DNA of 57,937 nt, from NCBI GenBank assembly GCA_902812395.1, contig CADDZO010000001.1, positions 1 through 57,937 on the forward strand, written 5' to 3'. Position 1 is the first letter of the stretch. Each line of letters opens with the position of its first letter. The notes beneath the pieces are model-generated. The model did not search any database, had not been told where the DNA came from, and saw only the letters and a list, made by a program, of their open reading frames with translations. Positions 48,238-57,704 of this stretch are shown here, piece after piece. The DNA comes from a bacterium. Its GTDB lineage: Bacteria > Chloroflexota > Dormibacteria > Dormibacterales > Dormibacteraceae. Made by a program: the position numbers and the translations under genes.

Positions 48238-51200
48238 CAGGGCGAGGTGAAGACGACGTCCACCCAGTAGTTGGTGCCGTCGTAGGTGTTGGTCGGGAAG
48301 CTGCTGGGTCCGTAGGCGTAGACGCCGTTCCCCCCGGCACTGGCCGTGTCCGGGGCGTCCAGCGGCCAGCTTCCGGCACTCGCCCCGCTGAAGTATCCGG
48401 CGGTGGCAGAGTAGTAACCGCTCTGAGTGTGGTAGCTGACCACGTAGATGGTGTTGGGCTGGATCTGCACCGGAGTGGGAAGGTTGACCTGCTGCCATCC
48501 TGACGCAGTCTCGCTGGTCGAGGGGGCGCTGGCCAGCAGTTGGCCGCTACCCGTCCACAGGTCGACTACGTGAGGACCGGTGTTCTGGCTGCCCTTGTAG
48601 AAGCGGATGGCCGTGATCGTGCCGCCGACCGCGGACTCGAACTTCATCCCCACCTCGACCGGGTTGGGATCGTTGGCGGAGGCCACCGCCGGGGTGGTGT
48701 TGGGACCGAACACGGTGCAGGGGCAGGCGGCGGTGGTAAACGACCAGCTGTACGGCTGTGCCATCACGTTGCCGTACGAGTCGGTGGCACCGCTGACGGT
48801 GGCGGTGTAGGTGACGCCCTGGCCCAGGTTGGCGTTGGGCTCGAGGGTGGCGGTGAGGTTGCTGGCGTCGTAGCCGACGGTGGCCGGGACCGTGTTCCCG
48901 CTCGAGTCCTTCAGCACAAACGAGATCGTGGACTCGGTCACCGCCTTCGAGAAGGTGGCCGTGACCGCGGTGGTGAACGGCACCGAGGTGGCACCTGGCG
49001 AGGGCGTCTGGGCGGTCACCGTCGGAGGCGTCCTGTCGACGAACCTGGTGTTGAAGACAACGTCCACCCAGTAGTTGGTAGCGTCGTAGGTGTTGCGGGG
49101 GAAGGTGGAGGGTCCATAGCTGTAGACCCCATTGCCCCCATTGGACGCACTGGCCAGGGCATGCAGCGGCGTGGGATCCACGCTGTTGGTGAGGCCGCCG
49201 CTCGTGTAGGAGTAGTAGCCGACGTTGGTGTGGTAGGAGGCGATGTAGACCTGGCCGGCGCTGATCGCCACCGGATCGGGAAAGTCCACCTCCTGCCAAC
49301 CCGAGGTGGTCTCGTTGCTGGAGGTGGCGGTGGCGAGCAGCTGACCGCTCGAGGTCCAGAGATTGACGACGTGAGGACCCGTGTTCTGGCTGCCCTTGTA
49401 GAAGCGGACGCCGTTGATGTAGCCGTTGACGTCGCTGGTGAACTTCACGCCCAGCTCGACCGGCTCGGGATCGTTGGCGCTGGCCACCTGGGGCGTGGCG
49501 CTGGCGGGGAAGATCGTGCAGGGACAGCTCATGGTCGTGAACGACCACGAATAGGGCTGGGCCATCACGTTGCCGGAGGAGTCGGATGCCCCTCTGACCG
49601 TGGCGGTGAAGGTCGTGCCCTGCGCCAGCGCTGCGCTCGGGGTGAAAGTGGCGGTGTAGGTCGAGCTGTTGTAGGCGAGGCTCCCGGCTACCTGGTTCCC
49701 GCTCGAGTCCATCACAGTGAAATCGATCGAGGAGGCGACCACGTTCTTGTTGAAGTTGGCAGAGATCGTGCTGGTGAAGGGAGCGCCGGTGGCGCCGGGG
49801 ACCGGTGAGACCGTGGTCACGGCCGGAGCTACGGTGTCGATGTAGGTCGTGTTGAAGACGACGTCAACCCAGTAGTTGGTGGCGTTGTAGGTCTGGGTGG
49901 GGAAGGCCGACGTGCTGGTGTAGAGGTACACGCCGTTGTTGCCGGCCGGAGCGTGCAGCGGCCAGACGTCGTCCGGTGAGGTGAAGTAGCCCGGGGTGAC
50001 CGCGTAGCCTCCGTTGGGAGCCAGGTACGAGGCCACGTAGGTGGTGTCCGCCGAGATCGCGACCGGGGTGGCGAAGGTCAGTGTCTGCCACCCGCTGGAG
50101 GTCTCGTTGGTGAAGGTCCCCTGGGCCAGCAGCTGTCCGGAGGACGTCCACAAGCTGCCCACGTGGGTCCCCGTATTGCCGCTTCCCTTGTAGAAGCGGA
50201 TGCCGTTGACGTAGCCCGCCTGGTCGGCATAGAACTTGACCCCCACCTCGACCGACTGGTTGTCGCTGGCGGACGCGGTTTGCGGAGTGGCCGTGCTGCT
50301 GAACAGGCTGCAGGGGCAGGGCCTGGGGTTGACCGTGACCGAGATCCCGTCCGAGGGGCTCTCCAGGTTGCCGCTGTCGTCGACCGCCCGGCTCTCGACG
50401 GTGATGGCACCGGTCGGTCCCGGTGTCCACTGGTAGCTCCACGAGGTCGTGCCCTGGGCCGGATGCCAGGTGGTGCCGCCGTCGGTGGAGACCTCGACCC
50501 CGGCCACCACCCCGCCGCCGGCATCGGTTGCGGTTCCGGTGATGGTCACCGGGGTGCCGCTGGTCTCGGCCGCGCCGCTGGAGGGGGAGGTGATGGTCGA
50601 GGTCGGGGGTGTGGTGTCGGTGGACGCGGAGGTGGGCACCAGCCCCGGCTGCAACGTGGCCGGCTGCACGCCCATGTCGGCCAGGATGTTGACCGTCGCC
50701 TGCTCCATGATCGGGTCGGGCTGGTCCGGGCCCACGTCGGGGGACACGTCGTGGTTGGTGTCGAGGCCCCAGGACCACTGGACGGTCCCGGCGCTGAAGA
50801 CCCGCGCCCCACTGGGCGCCTTGTACTCGGTCGGGCTCCAGGTGGCCGTTCCCGGCCCGTAGGTCTCCCCGTAGTCCTCCAACAACTCCGGAACCTGGAC
50901 GGTGGTGGCGGCGAGGTCGAACAGGCCGGGAGGCCGGAAGCCATTGTCGAGATCCTCGTCCCACTCGTAGCCGATGGTCTGGTCACCGAGCGTGATGCTC
51001 TGTCCCGGTTGCAGGTTGGTGACCGGGGTGTCGCGCCAGAAGCGGAGCCTGGAGTAGGGGTAGGTGATGACCGGGGCGGCGGAGCCGCGGTTGACCATGA
51101 AGATGGTCCCGCCCAGCTCGTTCTCCGGCCTGCCGCCGTCGGCGGGAGGCGAGAACCGGGGGTCCCGCCAGGACCCGGTCCAGGTCGGCGGGTCGGCTGG

Positions 51201-52286
51201 GTCCTCGACCTTGTTGTCGAGGGTCTCCTTGTAGCAGATGATGGTCCGGTCGGGCGTGTTGGAACCGTCGATCGAAGCACCCCAGCGGATCTTCCAGAAA
51301 TCCTCATTGCCGGTGAAGTTGGCGACGTTGACGCCGTCCTGGATCGCGGTCTCGACGGCGGAGCGCATCTCGTTCGACCAGTACTCGTCGTGGCCGGCCG
51401 AGAGCAGGACCTTGTGGTTCTCCAACAGGCTGGGCGAGCGGACCAGGTCGACGCTGGAGATGTAGCTCACGTCGTAACCGTTCGCCTCCAGCCAGCGGAC
51501 CATCGGGTATTCGGCGTAGAAGACGAAGTTGCTCGTCCCGTAGCCGGGGGACTCCGCCCGATCATTGAAGGGCCGGTTGTAGCTGACAGCGTACGCCCGC
51601 CCGTTCGATGAGGGAGCCGAGCCATAGTACAGATTGTTCCCTCCATAGTCGTTGTAGGCGACCCAGGTGGTGTCGTCGGTTCGGAACACGATGTCAGAGC
51701 GGCTGGCGTCGTTGCGAACCACGAACACGATCTGGCTCATCCCTCCATCGGGGGCGACCAGGTCGGCGAAGTAGATCCCCGAGATCGCGATGGAGGGCAC
51801 GTTCCAGGAGGCCGATACCGCCCAGTTGCCGCAGTCGACGAGCCCGGTCGAGCCCTGGCTGAGGCAGGCCGGCTGGGTCTGGGGCAGCGGCACCGACGGC
51901 ATCACCGTCGCCACCAGACGGGCCCCGTCCCCGCCGTAGTAGCCCATCCGGTAGATCTCGATCTTGTAGGAGGTGTAGCTGGTGCTGTTGATCTTGAACT
52001 CGACAGTCTGACCGACGTCCACGCTGATGTCGGTGGCGAATCCCTGCAGCCCTGCATCGATGGAGGTGCCAGGGTCCCAGACCGAGGGTGGTGTCCCCGG
52101 GAGGGCGTTCTCGCAGGGGATCGGGTTGGTGCTGCAGTCGGCGGCCGCGGGCCGGACGTCGCCCGTGAGCAGGAATAGACCGGGCAGCAGCACCAGGGCC
52201 GCCAGGCCTGCCAGTAGCCGCCTCGCAAGCCAGCGACGCCCGGCGCCGGGAGACCTGGAGAAGCGTGTCAGAGCGAACATGGACAT
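48237..52286 (-). CDS. Giant secreted protein: dimethylformamidase-like domain plus three DUF4082 and two Ig-like modules
   Basis: 1349 residues. The N-terminal signal peptide ends at RPAAADC. Residues about 80-550 match the 'N,N-dimethylformamidase beta subunit-like' domain found in many exported proteins (KIEIYRMGYYGGDGARLV, LLSAGHDEYWSNEMR, NFTGNEDFWKIRW). An Ig-like domain follows (about 555-650). Then come three related modules, each beginning CPC (about residues 653, 918 and 1186) and containing VNGIRFYKGS or ITAIRFYKGS and ATNYWVDVVFNT (DUF4082), separated by two SbsA-like Ig domains (PFTTAVTATFSKAV). Their DNA is clearly repetitive. It is probably an extracellular matrix or sugar-binding protein; catalysis is doubtful. 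Confidence 0.85.
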   Translation of the reverse strand: MSMFALTRFSRSPGAGRRWLARRLLAGLAALVLLPGLFLLTGDVRPAAADCSTNPIPCENALPGTPPSVWDPGTSIDAGLQGFATDISVDVGQTVEFKINSTSYTSYKIEIYRMGYYGGDGARLVATVMPSVPLPQTQPACLSQGSTGLVDCGNWAVSASWNVPSIAISGIYFADLVAPDGGMSQIVFVVRNDASRSDIVFRTDDTTWVAYNDYGGNNLYYGSAPSSNGRAYAVSYNRPFNDRAESPGYGTSNFVFYAEYPMVRWLEANGYDVSYISSVDLVRSPSLLENHKVLLSAGHDEYWSNEMRSAVETAIQDGVNVANFTGNEDFWKIRWGASIDGSNTPDRTIICYKETLDNKVEDPADPPTWTGSWRDPRFSPPADGGRPENELGGTIFMVNRGSAAPVITYPYSRLRFWRDTPVTNLQPGQSITLGDQTIGYEWDEDLDNGFRPPGLFDLAATTVQVPELLEDYGETYGPGTATWSPTEYKAPSGARVFSAGTVQWSWGLDTNHDVSPDVGPDQPDPIMEQATVNILADMGVQPATLQPGLVPTSASTDTTPPTSTITSPSSGAAETSGTPVTITGTATDAGGGVVAGVEVSTDGGTTWHPAQGTTSWSYQWTPGPTGAITVESRAVDDSGNLESPSDGISVTVNPRPCPCSLFSSTATPQTASASDNQSVEVGVKFYADQAGYVNGIRFYKGSGNTGTHVGSLWTSSGQLLAQGTFTNETSSGWQTLTFATPVAISADTTYVASYLAPNGGYAVTPGYFTSPDDVWPLHAPAGNNGVYLYTSTSAFPTQTYNATNYWVDVVFNTTYIDTVAPAVTTVSPVPGATGAPFTSTISANFNKNVVASSIDFTVMDSSGNQVAGSLAYNSSTYTATFTPSAALAQGTTFTATVRGASDSSGNVMAQPYSWSFTTMSCPCTIFPASATPQVASANDPEPVELGVKFTSDVNGYINGVRFYKGSQNTGPHVVNLWTSSGQLLATATSSNETTSGWQEVDFPDPVAISAGQVYIASYHTNVGYYSYTSGGLTNSVDPTPLHALASASNGGNGVYSYGPSTFPRNTYDATNYWVDVVFNTRFVDRTPPTVTAQTPSPGATSVPFTTAVTATFSKAVTESTISFVLKDSSGNTVPATVGYDASNLTATLEPNANLGQGVTYTATVSGATDSYGNVMAQPYSWSFTTAACPCTVFGPNTTPAVASANDPNPVEVGMKFESAVGGTITAIRFYKGSQNTGPHVVDLWTGSGQLLASAPSTSETASGWQQVNLPTPVQIQPNTIYVVSYHTQSGYYSATAGYFSGASAGSWPLDAPDTASAGGNGVYAYGPSSFPTNTYDGTNYWVDVVFTSP

Positions 52287-52416
52287 GGGGATGAATGGAT
52301 GGTCGAGCCGACGGGCAGCGGTGGCAATGGGCTACCGAAGCGCATCTCTCCGCTCCGGCAGCCCGCCTGCTGGGCGGTCGGTCCCGGGGCCGGGCGGGCG
52401 CGCCGCCGGGGACGGG

Positions 52417-53376
52417 TCAAACGTCCCCCTCCGCCAGGCGTCGGTACCAGGCTCCGCCGACCGCGGTCATCAGCAACAGACGGGGGAGGAAGCGCCAGAA
52501 CTCGGGAGCCATGATCAGGCGGGGATCCCGGCCCACGCCGTAGGCGAGGCCGGCCCAGGTTCGTCCTCGGCGGCCGTTGTGGAGATCGAACCAGGGGGTC
52601 TGGAGGAGGGCGTGGAAGCGTACCTGCAGCCCGTCGGGCATCGCTACCGCCGGAGGCAGGGTGGCCAGCGCCCGCTCCACGGTGTGCAGCACCTGGTCGG
52701 TCTGGCGCCAGGGTGGCAACCCCCGGTGGAACATGTTGTCGCCGTGGAGACGGTAGGCGTAGAGCGGCTCGGCGATGTAGCCAACCGGCCGTCGGGCGGC
52801 AGCCCGCAGCCACATGTCCCAGTCCCCGGTGTGGGTCAGCTGGGGGTCGTAGGGGCCGAGCTCGCGGGCCAGATCCGATCGCAGCAGCGCTCCCGAGTGG
52901 AGGACGTAGTTGCCCCAGATCAGACGACGGAACTCCTCCAGCCCCGGGTGCACCCCGTCCTCGGGCCAGGGAGCCACGATTCGAGGCCGACAGCCCTGGC
53001 GCACGATGGCGTGGGCCGAGAAGACCAGGCCGACCTCTGGGCAGGAATCGAACACCTCCATCTGGCGTTCCAGGGCATCGGCGCGGAGCAGATAGTCGTC
53101 GGCCGAGAGCACGCCCACTGCCTCACCTCGCGCCAGGGCCAGGCCCTGGTTGTAGGAGCGGATGTTGCCCAGACGCTGGCGATTGGACACCGTTCGCAGT
53201 CGCGGCTCGCCCGACCAGCTCCTCAACACCTCGGCGGTGCAGTCGGTGGAGGCGTCGTCGATCACGATCGCCTCCCACTCCCGCTGGGTCTGCCCGGCCA
53301 GGCTGCGCAACGCCTGGTCGAGGAAGCGGCCGTAGTTGTGGCAGGTCACCACCAGCGACACCCGGCAGGAGCTCAT
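52417..53376 (-). CDS. Glycosyltransferase family 2
   Basis: 319 residues. The GT-A fold starts VSLVVTCHNYGRFLDQAL. Asp40/Asp41 in IDDASTD bind the nucleotide, and SADD (93-94) is the DxD-type metal site. LTHTGDWDMWLRAA carries the acceptor-side Asp typical of GT2, and the C-terminus has amphipathic and hydrophobic stretches (WRFLPRLLLMTAVGGAWY) that may lie on the membrane. ATG 53376 overlaps the flippase stop (ATGA). It would add a sugar to the cluster B repeat unit on the inner face before flipping. A 130-base gap follows to the giant secreted gene. Confidence 0.9.
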   Translation of the reverse strand: MSSCRVSLVVTCHNYGRFLDQALRSLAGQTQREWEAIVIDDASTDCTAEVLRSWSGEPRLRTVSNRQRLGNIRSYNQGLALARGEAVGVLSADDYLLRADALERQMEVFDSCPEVGLVFSAHAIVRQGCRPRIVAPWPEDGVHPGLEEFRRLIWGNYVLHSGALLRSDLARELGPYDPQLTHTGDWDMWLRAAARRPVGYIAEPLYAYRLHGDNMFHRGLPPWRQTDQVLHTVERALATLPPAVAMPDGLQVRFHALLQTPWFDLHNGRRGRTWAGLAYGVGRDPRLIMAPEFWRFLPRLLLMTAVGGAWYRRLAEGDV

Positions 53377-54881
53377 CGCCGTTCCGAATCGACCTGCAAG
53401 AGGTGGCGCAGCACCTCACCCACCTCGTGTGGCCGCAGGGTGCGCAGGGCCAGCGACACGGCCAGGTAGGTGACCGCCCCGGCCACCACCGGCACCTCCA
53501 GCTGCAGGTGGCGCAGGGGCAGCACCACCGCCGACATGGCCCCGGCCGCGACCAGGCAGCGGGCACAGCGGGAGGCGGTGGTCCAGTCCAGCACCCCCCG
53601 GGGCAAGAGCCACAGTCCGGCCGACATCATCAAGACCTCGGTCAGGGTGGTGACCGCCGCCGCGCCCACTGCCCCGTTGCCGAAGCGGGACTGGGCGAAT
53701 GGGATCGCGAGCAGGTTGAGGGCCGGGTTCAGCACCGCCGCCACCACCGCCGTCACCGCCCACTGACGCTGCCGGTCGTGGGCGTTCAGCGCCGTGCCCA
53801 GGATCATGTCCACTGCGATCAGGGGGAAGCCGGGTGCCAGCAGCAGGATCGGGAGGACGGAATGCTGGAAGACGGCCGGGTAGCGGAGCAGGGCGATGAT
53901 CCGGTCGGCGAGCAACATCACCCCCAGCGCCATGGGCAGGGTCACCAGGACCACCACCTGCACGGCCCGGCGGGTGATGGCATCGAAGGGTGCGGTGCCC
54001 GCCGCCGCCGACAGCGCCGGGAAGAGCACGGTGACCAGGATCGCCGGGACCGCCACCGGGATGGTCACGATGCGGTAAGCGGCGACGTACCAGCCCACCA
54101 CCGCGGGACCGGTGAGGAAGTTGAGGAGGACGGAGTCGATCTGCCCGTAGACGGTCAGCGCCGACTGCCAGACGAAGAAGGGAAGCCCTCCGGCGCAGAG
54201 CCGCCACCAGGCCCCCGGGTCGAGCTCGGGCAACGACCCGATCCCCCGCCAGAGCACCGCCCCGCCGACCAGCAGCGCGGCCACCTGACCGGCCAGATAG
54301 GCACCGGCCACCGCCAGCAGTCCGTGGCCCCGGAGGAGGACGGCAGCGGCCAGGAGCGCGTAGGTCGAGGTCTGCAGCGCCCCCACCAGGGCCAGCGTTC
54401 CCATGCGCTGCAACCCCTGGAGCACCCCCTGCACCACCGAGAAGGCGGCCCCGACCACGATGCCGCCGCTGAGCACGTACACCGCCTCGCGTGTCAGCTG
54501 ATCGCGGCTGCCCAGCGTCACCACCGCAGTCGCCACCGCCCCCGCCACCAAGACCAGCGGCAGCCGGGTGGCGAGGGCGTTCAGGGCCAGGCCTCCGGCC
54601 CATGACGGGTGGCGGGCCACCTCCTTGGCCAGGAACGTGCCGGTGCCCAGGTTGGCGATCAGGCCGGCGAGCATGGTCAGCCCCAGGGCGAACCCCAGAC
54701 GGCCCAGGTTGGCGTCGCCCAGGAAGCGGGGCAGCAGGATGGCCAGCAGGGCCGAGCCCACCCAGGACACGCCCTGAGCGAGGCCCAGGCGAAACACGCT
54801 CCGGACGAAGTGCGCCGCCCCCGGCACCCAGGCCCGGCGCGAGACACTCCCGAGCAGGGCGGTGGCGGGGACGTCCCTCAC
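53373..54881 (-). CDS. Wzx-like polysaccharide flippase (MATE-like/MOP superfamily)
   Basis: 502 residues, 12 or more membrane segments. GTG 54881 overlaps the aminotransferase stop (GTGA), whereas the longer frame upstream is the neighbour's shadow. Typical features are GVSWVGSALLAILLPRFLGD at the start, ANLGTGTFLAKEVARHPS, TVYGQIDSVLLNFLTG and the central GWYVAAYRIVTIPV. It moves the lipid-linked repeat unit across the membrane for cluster B. Cluster A has an equivalent domain only inside its giant fusion protein. Confidence 0.9.
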   Translation of the reverse strand: MRDVPATALLGSVSRRAWVPGAAHFVRSVFRLGLAQGVSWVGSALLAILLPRFLGDANLGRLGFALGLTMLAGLIANLGTGTFLAKEVARHPSWAGGLALNALATRLPLVLVAGAVATAVVTLGSRDQLTREAVYVLSGGIVVGAAFSVVQGVLQGLQRMGTLALVGALQTSTYALLAAAVLLRGHGLLAVAGAYLAGQVAALLVGGAVLWRGIGSLPELDPGAWWRLCAGGLPFFVWQSALTVYGQIDSVLLNFLTGPAVVGWYVAAYRIVTIPVAVPAILVTVLFPALSAAAGTAPFDAITRRAVQVVVLVTLPMALGVMLLADRIIALLRYPAVFQHSVLPILLLAPGFPLIAVDMILGTALNAHDRQRQWAVTAVVAAVLNPALNLLAIPFAQSRFGNGAVGAAAVTTLTEVLMMSAGLWLLPRGVLDWTTASRCARCLVAAGAMSAVVLPLRHLQLEVPVVAGAVTYLAVSLALRTLRPHEVGEVLRHLLQVDSERR

Positions 54882-56035
54882 GCGGCTCCGGCCAGCGCAC
54901 AGGCCCGGCTCAGGGCCCGAGCGACCTCCTCCTGCTCTTCCAACGCCAGCTCGTGGTACATGGGGAGGAGGAGGCAGCCGTCCTGCGCCCGCTCGCTCTC
55001 GGGGAGCGGCAGGGGGGCGAGCCAGGGCTCGCGTCGGTAGGCGGGCTCCCGGTGGGCGCACATGATCCCCCGCCGAGTGGACACGCCGGCATCGAGCATC
55101 GACTGCATGACCGTGCGCTGGTCGGTCCCGGACGGAAGGCGGACGCAGAAGCTCTGCCAGTTGCTTCGGGCCCAGGGGGGCTCGACCGGCAGGCCTAGGC
55201 CGGGAACCTCGGCCAGCAGCTCGCGGTAGCGATCGGCCAGCAGCCGGCGCCGGGCCACGATCGCGTCCAGCCGGCGCAGCTGCTCACGCCCGACCGCGGC
55301 CTGGAGATCGGTCAGCCGGTAGTTGTAGCCAAGCTCGTCGTAGGCCTCGACGACCACGATGGGGGCGCAGTGGCGGACGGTGTCGGGCACCGTCATCCCG
55401 TGCTGGCGCCAGAGTCGGAAGCGACGGTCGAGTTCGGGGTCGGCGGTGGTGAGCATGCCGCCCTCGCCGGCCGTGACCAGCTTGCGGGGATGGAAAGAGA
55501 AGCAGGCCACGTCGCCGTGCGGCCTGCCCACCCGCTGCCAGCCACCGTCCCAGAGGAGCTCGGACCCGACCGCGCAGGCCGCGTCCTCGACCAGGGCCAG
55601 GCCGTGGCGCCAGGCGATGTCCCGCAGCGCGACCAGATCGCAGGGCATCCCCATCTGGTGGACGCAGAGGATGGCCCGGGTGGCCGGGGTGATCGAGCGC
55701 TCGACCAGCTCCGGGTCCAGGTTGTAGGTACCGGATTGGATGTCGGCGAAGATCGGCCTCGCCCCCAGGTAGCGAACGCAGTTGGCGGTGGCGACGAACG
55801 AGTGGCTGGCGGTGACCACGTCGTCGCCCTCCCCTACCCCCACCGCCTTCAGGGCCAGGTGGAGGGCGACCGTGCAGCTCGCGACCGCGCAGGCGTGTGG
55901 GGCGCCCACGGCGGCCGCGAACTCCCGCTCGAAGGCCTCCACCTCGGGCCCCTGTGTCAGCCAGCCGCCGAGGAGGGGCCGCCGCACCGCCTCCGCCTCC
56001 GCCTCACCGACCCAGGGGCGGGTGATGGGGATCAT
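54878..56035 (-). CDS. DegT/DnrJ/EryC1 sugar aminotransferase (second copy)
   Basis: 385 residues. The PLP site reads ASCTVALHLALKAVG, LVEDAACAVGSE (Asp151) and FSFHPRKLVTAGEGGM with Schiff-base Lys185. The arrangement HPRK and the presence of HQMGMPCDLVAL are typical of enzymes making 4-amino sugars (PseC/ArnB-like). The start ATG 56035 overlaps the SDR stop (ATGA). With the SDR and the acyltransferase upstream it forms a plausible epimerase/dehydratase, aminotransferase and acetyltransferase trio for an N-acyl amino sugar. Identity to the cluster A enzyme is moderate by eye, so they likely make different sugars. Confidence 0.9.
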   Translation of the reverse strand: MIPITRPWVGEAEAEAVRRPLLGGWLTQGPEVEAFEREFAAAVGAPHACAVASCTVALHLALKAVGVGEGDDVVTASHSFVATANCVRYLGARPIFADIQSGTYNLDPELVERSITPATRAILCVHQMGMPCDLVALRDIAWRHGLALVEDAACAVGSELLWDGGWQRVGRPHGDVACFSFHPRKLVTAGEGGMLTTADPELDRRFRLWRQHGMTVPDTVRHCAPIVVVEAYDELGYNYRLTDLQAAVGREQLRRLDAIVARRRLLADRYRELLAEVPGLGLPVEPPWARSNWQSFCVRLPSGTDQRTVMQSMLDAGVSTRRGIMCAHREPAYRREPWLAPLPLPESERAQDGCLLLPMYHELALEEQEEVARALSRACALAGAA

Positions 56036-57012
56036 GCCGTCACCCCCGCTACCTCCACCGCCAACCGTTCAGAACGCCACCAGGCGACCAGCCGCTCCAG
56101 CCCCTCCTCGATGCCCACCCGGGCACGAAAGCCCAGCTCCGCCTCGGCCGCACGAGTGTCGGCCAGCCGGCGGGGGACCGGGTTGACCGTTCGCTCGGGC
56201 AGATGCTCGGGCCTGGCCTTGGAGCCCATGACCCGGAGCAGCAGCGCCGCCAGCTGGTTCAGGCTGGTCTCGATGCCGCTGGCCACGTTGAAGACCCGAT
56301 CGCTGACCTCCGAGGCCGCTGCCAGCAGGTTGGCGCAGGCGACGTCCTCGACGTAGACGAAGTCCATCGTCTGGGAGCCGTCCCCGAAGATCTGGGGCCC
56401 GAGGCCGGCCTCGATCCGCTCCATCCACCGGATCAGGACCTCGGTGTAGGAGCCGTGGCAGTCCATGCGTGGCCCGTAGACGTTGAAGTAGCGAAGTGCG
56501 ACGTATCGCAGCCCGTACATCTCGTTGAAGCTGCGCAGCAACCCCTCGCCGAAGCTCTTGGCAGCTCCGTAGAGGGTGCGGTTGTGGTAGGGGTGGTGGG
56601 ACTCCGGGGTGGGAAACGACTCGGCCAGTCCGTAGACCGAGGCAGAGGAAGCCGACACCACCTTGCGTACGCCCGCCCGTTGGGCGGCCTCGAGCACGTT
56701 GAAGGTGCCGTCCACCAGCACCTCCAGCGCCAACCGCGGCTCCTGGGCGCACTGAGTGATGCGGATCGCCGCCTGGTGAAACAGGTAATCGACCCCCTGC
56801 ATCGCCGCTGCCACCTGTTCGGGGTCGCGGATGTCGACTCGAAGGACCCGGAGGCGCCGGTCGCCCATGGCTTTGGCCAGGTTGTCGAACGAGCCACGGC
56901 TGAAGTCGTCCACCACCCGGACCTCGCCGGCCCCCTCGGCCAGCAACAGGTCCGCGATGTGGGACCCGATCAGGCCGGCGCCGCCGGTGATCAGGGCGGT
57001 GCTGCCGCGCAT
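56032..57012 (-). CDS. NAD-dependent nucleotide-sugar epimerase/dehydratase (extended SDR)
   Basis: 326 residues from ATG 57012, with AAGGAGG about nine bases upstream; it overlaps the acyltransferase gene by 22 bases. NAD motif LITGGAGLIGSHIAD, active-site strand VSASSASVYG, then YGAAKSFGEGLL supplying Tyr and Lys. ALRYFNVYGPRMDCHGSY and GDGSQTMDFVYVEDVA are characteristic of UDP-glucose/UDP-GlcNAc 4-epimerases. It probably prepares the nucleotide sugar used by the downstream aminotransferase or supplies a C4 epimer. The precise reaction is unknown. Confidence 0.9.
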   Translation of the reverse strand: MRGSTALITGGAGLIGSHIADLLLAEGAGEVRVVDDFSRGSFDNLAKAMGDRRLRVLRVDIRDPEQVAAAMQGVDYLFHQAAIRITQCAQEPRLALEVLVDGTFNVLEAAQRAGVRKVVSASSASVYGLAESFPTPESHHPYHNRTLYGAAKSFGEGLLRSFNEMYGLRYVALRYFNVYGPRMDCHGSYTEVLIRWMERIEAGLGPQIFGDGSQTMDFVYVEDVACANLLAAASEVSDRVFNVASGIETSLNQLAALLLRVMGSKARPEHLPERTVNPVPRRLADTRAAEAELGFRARVGIEEGLERLVAWWRSERLAVEVAGVTA

Positions 57013-57704
57013 GAAGCCATCCCCTCCTTTCCGTGTCCGTCGCCGTCGTTGCGCCAGCGCAGGAAGCGAGCGGGCACCCCGGCCACCACCGCCCCGGCGG
57101 GCACGTCGCGCACGACCACCGCTCCCGCTCCGACGATCGCCCCCTCGCCCACGGTCACCCCAGGGAGGAGGATGGCGCCGGTGCCGACATCGGCTCCCCG
57201 CCGCACCACCACCGGCCGGATCGAGAGGTCGGTCTGGATGATCGGCAGGTCGATCGGGTGGCCAGTGTGCTCCGACCCGAGGACCCTGGCCCCCGGCCCC
57301 CAGCCCACGTCGTCCTCCAGAACCAGGTCGCGGGCGTCGAAGTAGCTCTGAGGGCCGACCCAGCACCGGGCCCCGATCCTGCAGGTGCCGTCGAAGCGCC
57401 CTTGCAGGTAGGCCTGGGCGCCGATGAACACGCCGTCGCCGATCTCGAAGGTCTCGGGGTGGCGGAACCCGACCCCGGGGTCGATCCGAACGCCGTGCCC
57501 GAAGGTGCGGCAAAGGGCACGCAGCAACAGCCGCCGCATGGTCCGGTCCAGTTCGCCCTCACCCAGGGCGAACCGGCCGTACAGCTCGATCAGGCCGGCC
57601 GGACCGTAGTGACCGCGCAGGTGCTCGGCGAAATCGATCTCGAACTCGGGATCGGGCTCGATACGGCGCCGCCCGTGGACGGCGCTTACGATTCGTCCCG
57701 CCAT
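56991..57704 (-). CDS. Left-handed beta-helix acyltransferase (maltose/NeuD-like O- or N-acetyltransferase)
   Basis: 237 residues. About 65 helical residues at the N-terminus (GLIELYGRFALGEGELDRTM) precede hexapeptide repeats (IGDGVFIGAQAY, IGARCWVG, VGTGAILLPGVTVGEGAIVG, AGAVVVRDVPAGAVVAGVPA). The His of GSEHTGHPID, between coil turns, fits the catalytic His of this class. It should acetylate a sugar of the cluster B glycan or its precursor. ATG 57704 is the first start. It is the promoter-proximal visible gene of cluster B. The remaining 233 bases to the window edge hold no recognisable gene on either strand. Confidence 0.85.
   Translation of the reverse strand: MAGRIVSAVHGRRRIEPDPEFEIDFAEHLRGHYGPAGLIELYGRFALGEGELDRTMRRLLLRALCRTFGHGVRIDPGVGFRHPETFEIGDGVFIGAQAYLQGRFDGTCRIGARCWVGPQSYFDARDLVLEDDVGWGPGARVLGSEHTGHPIDLPIIQTDLSIRPVVVRRGADVGTGAILLPGVTVGEGAIVGAGAVVVRDVPAGAVVAGVPARFLRWRNDGDGHGKEGMASCAAAPP

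Noticed and set aside
48240-50330. Repetitive DNA suggesting a CRISPR or tandem array
   Set aside because: The repeats are about 800 bases apart, in frame, and encode the DUF4082/Ig modules of one protein.
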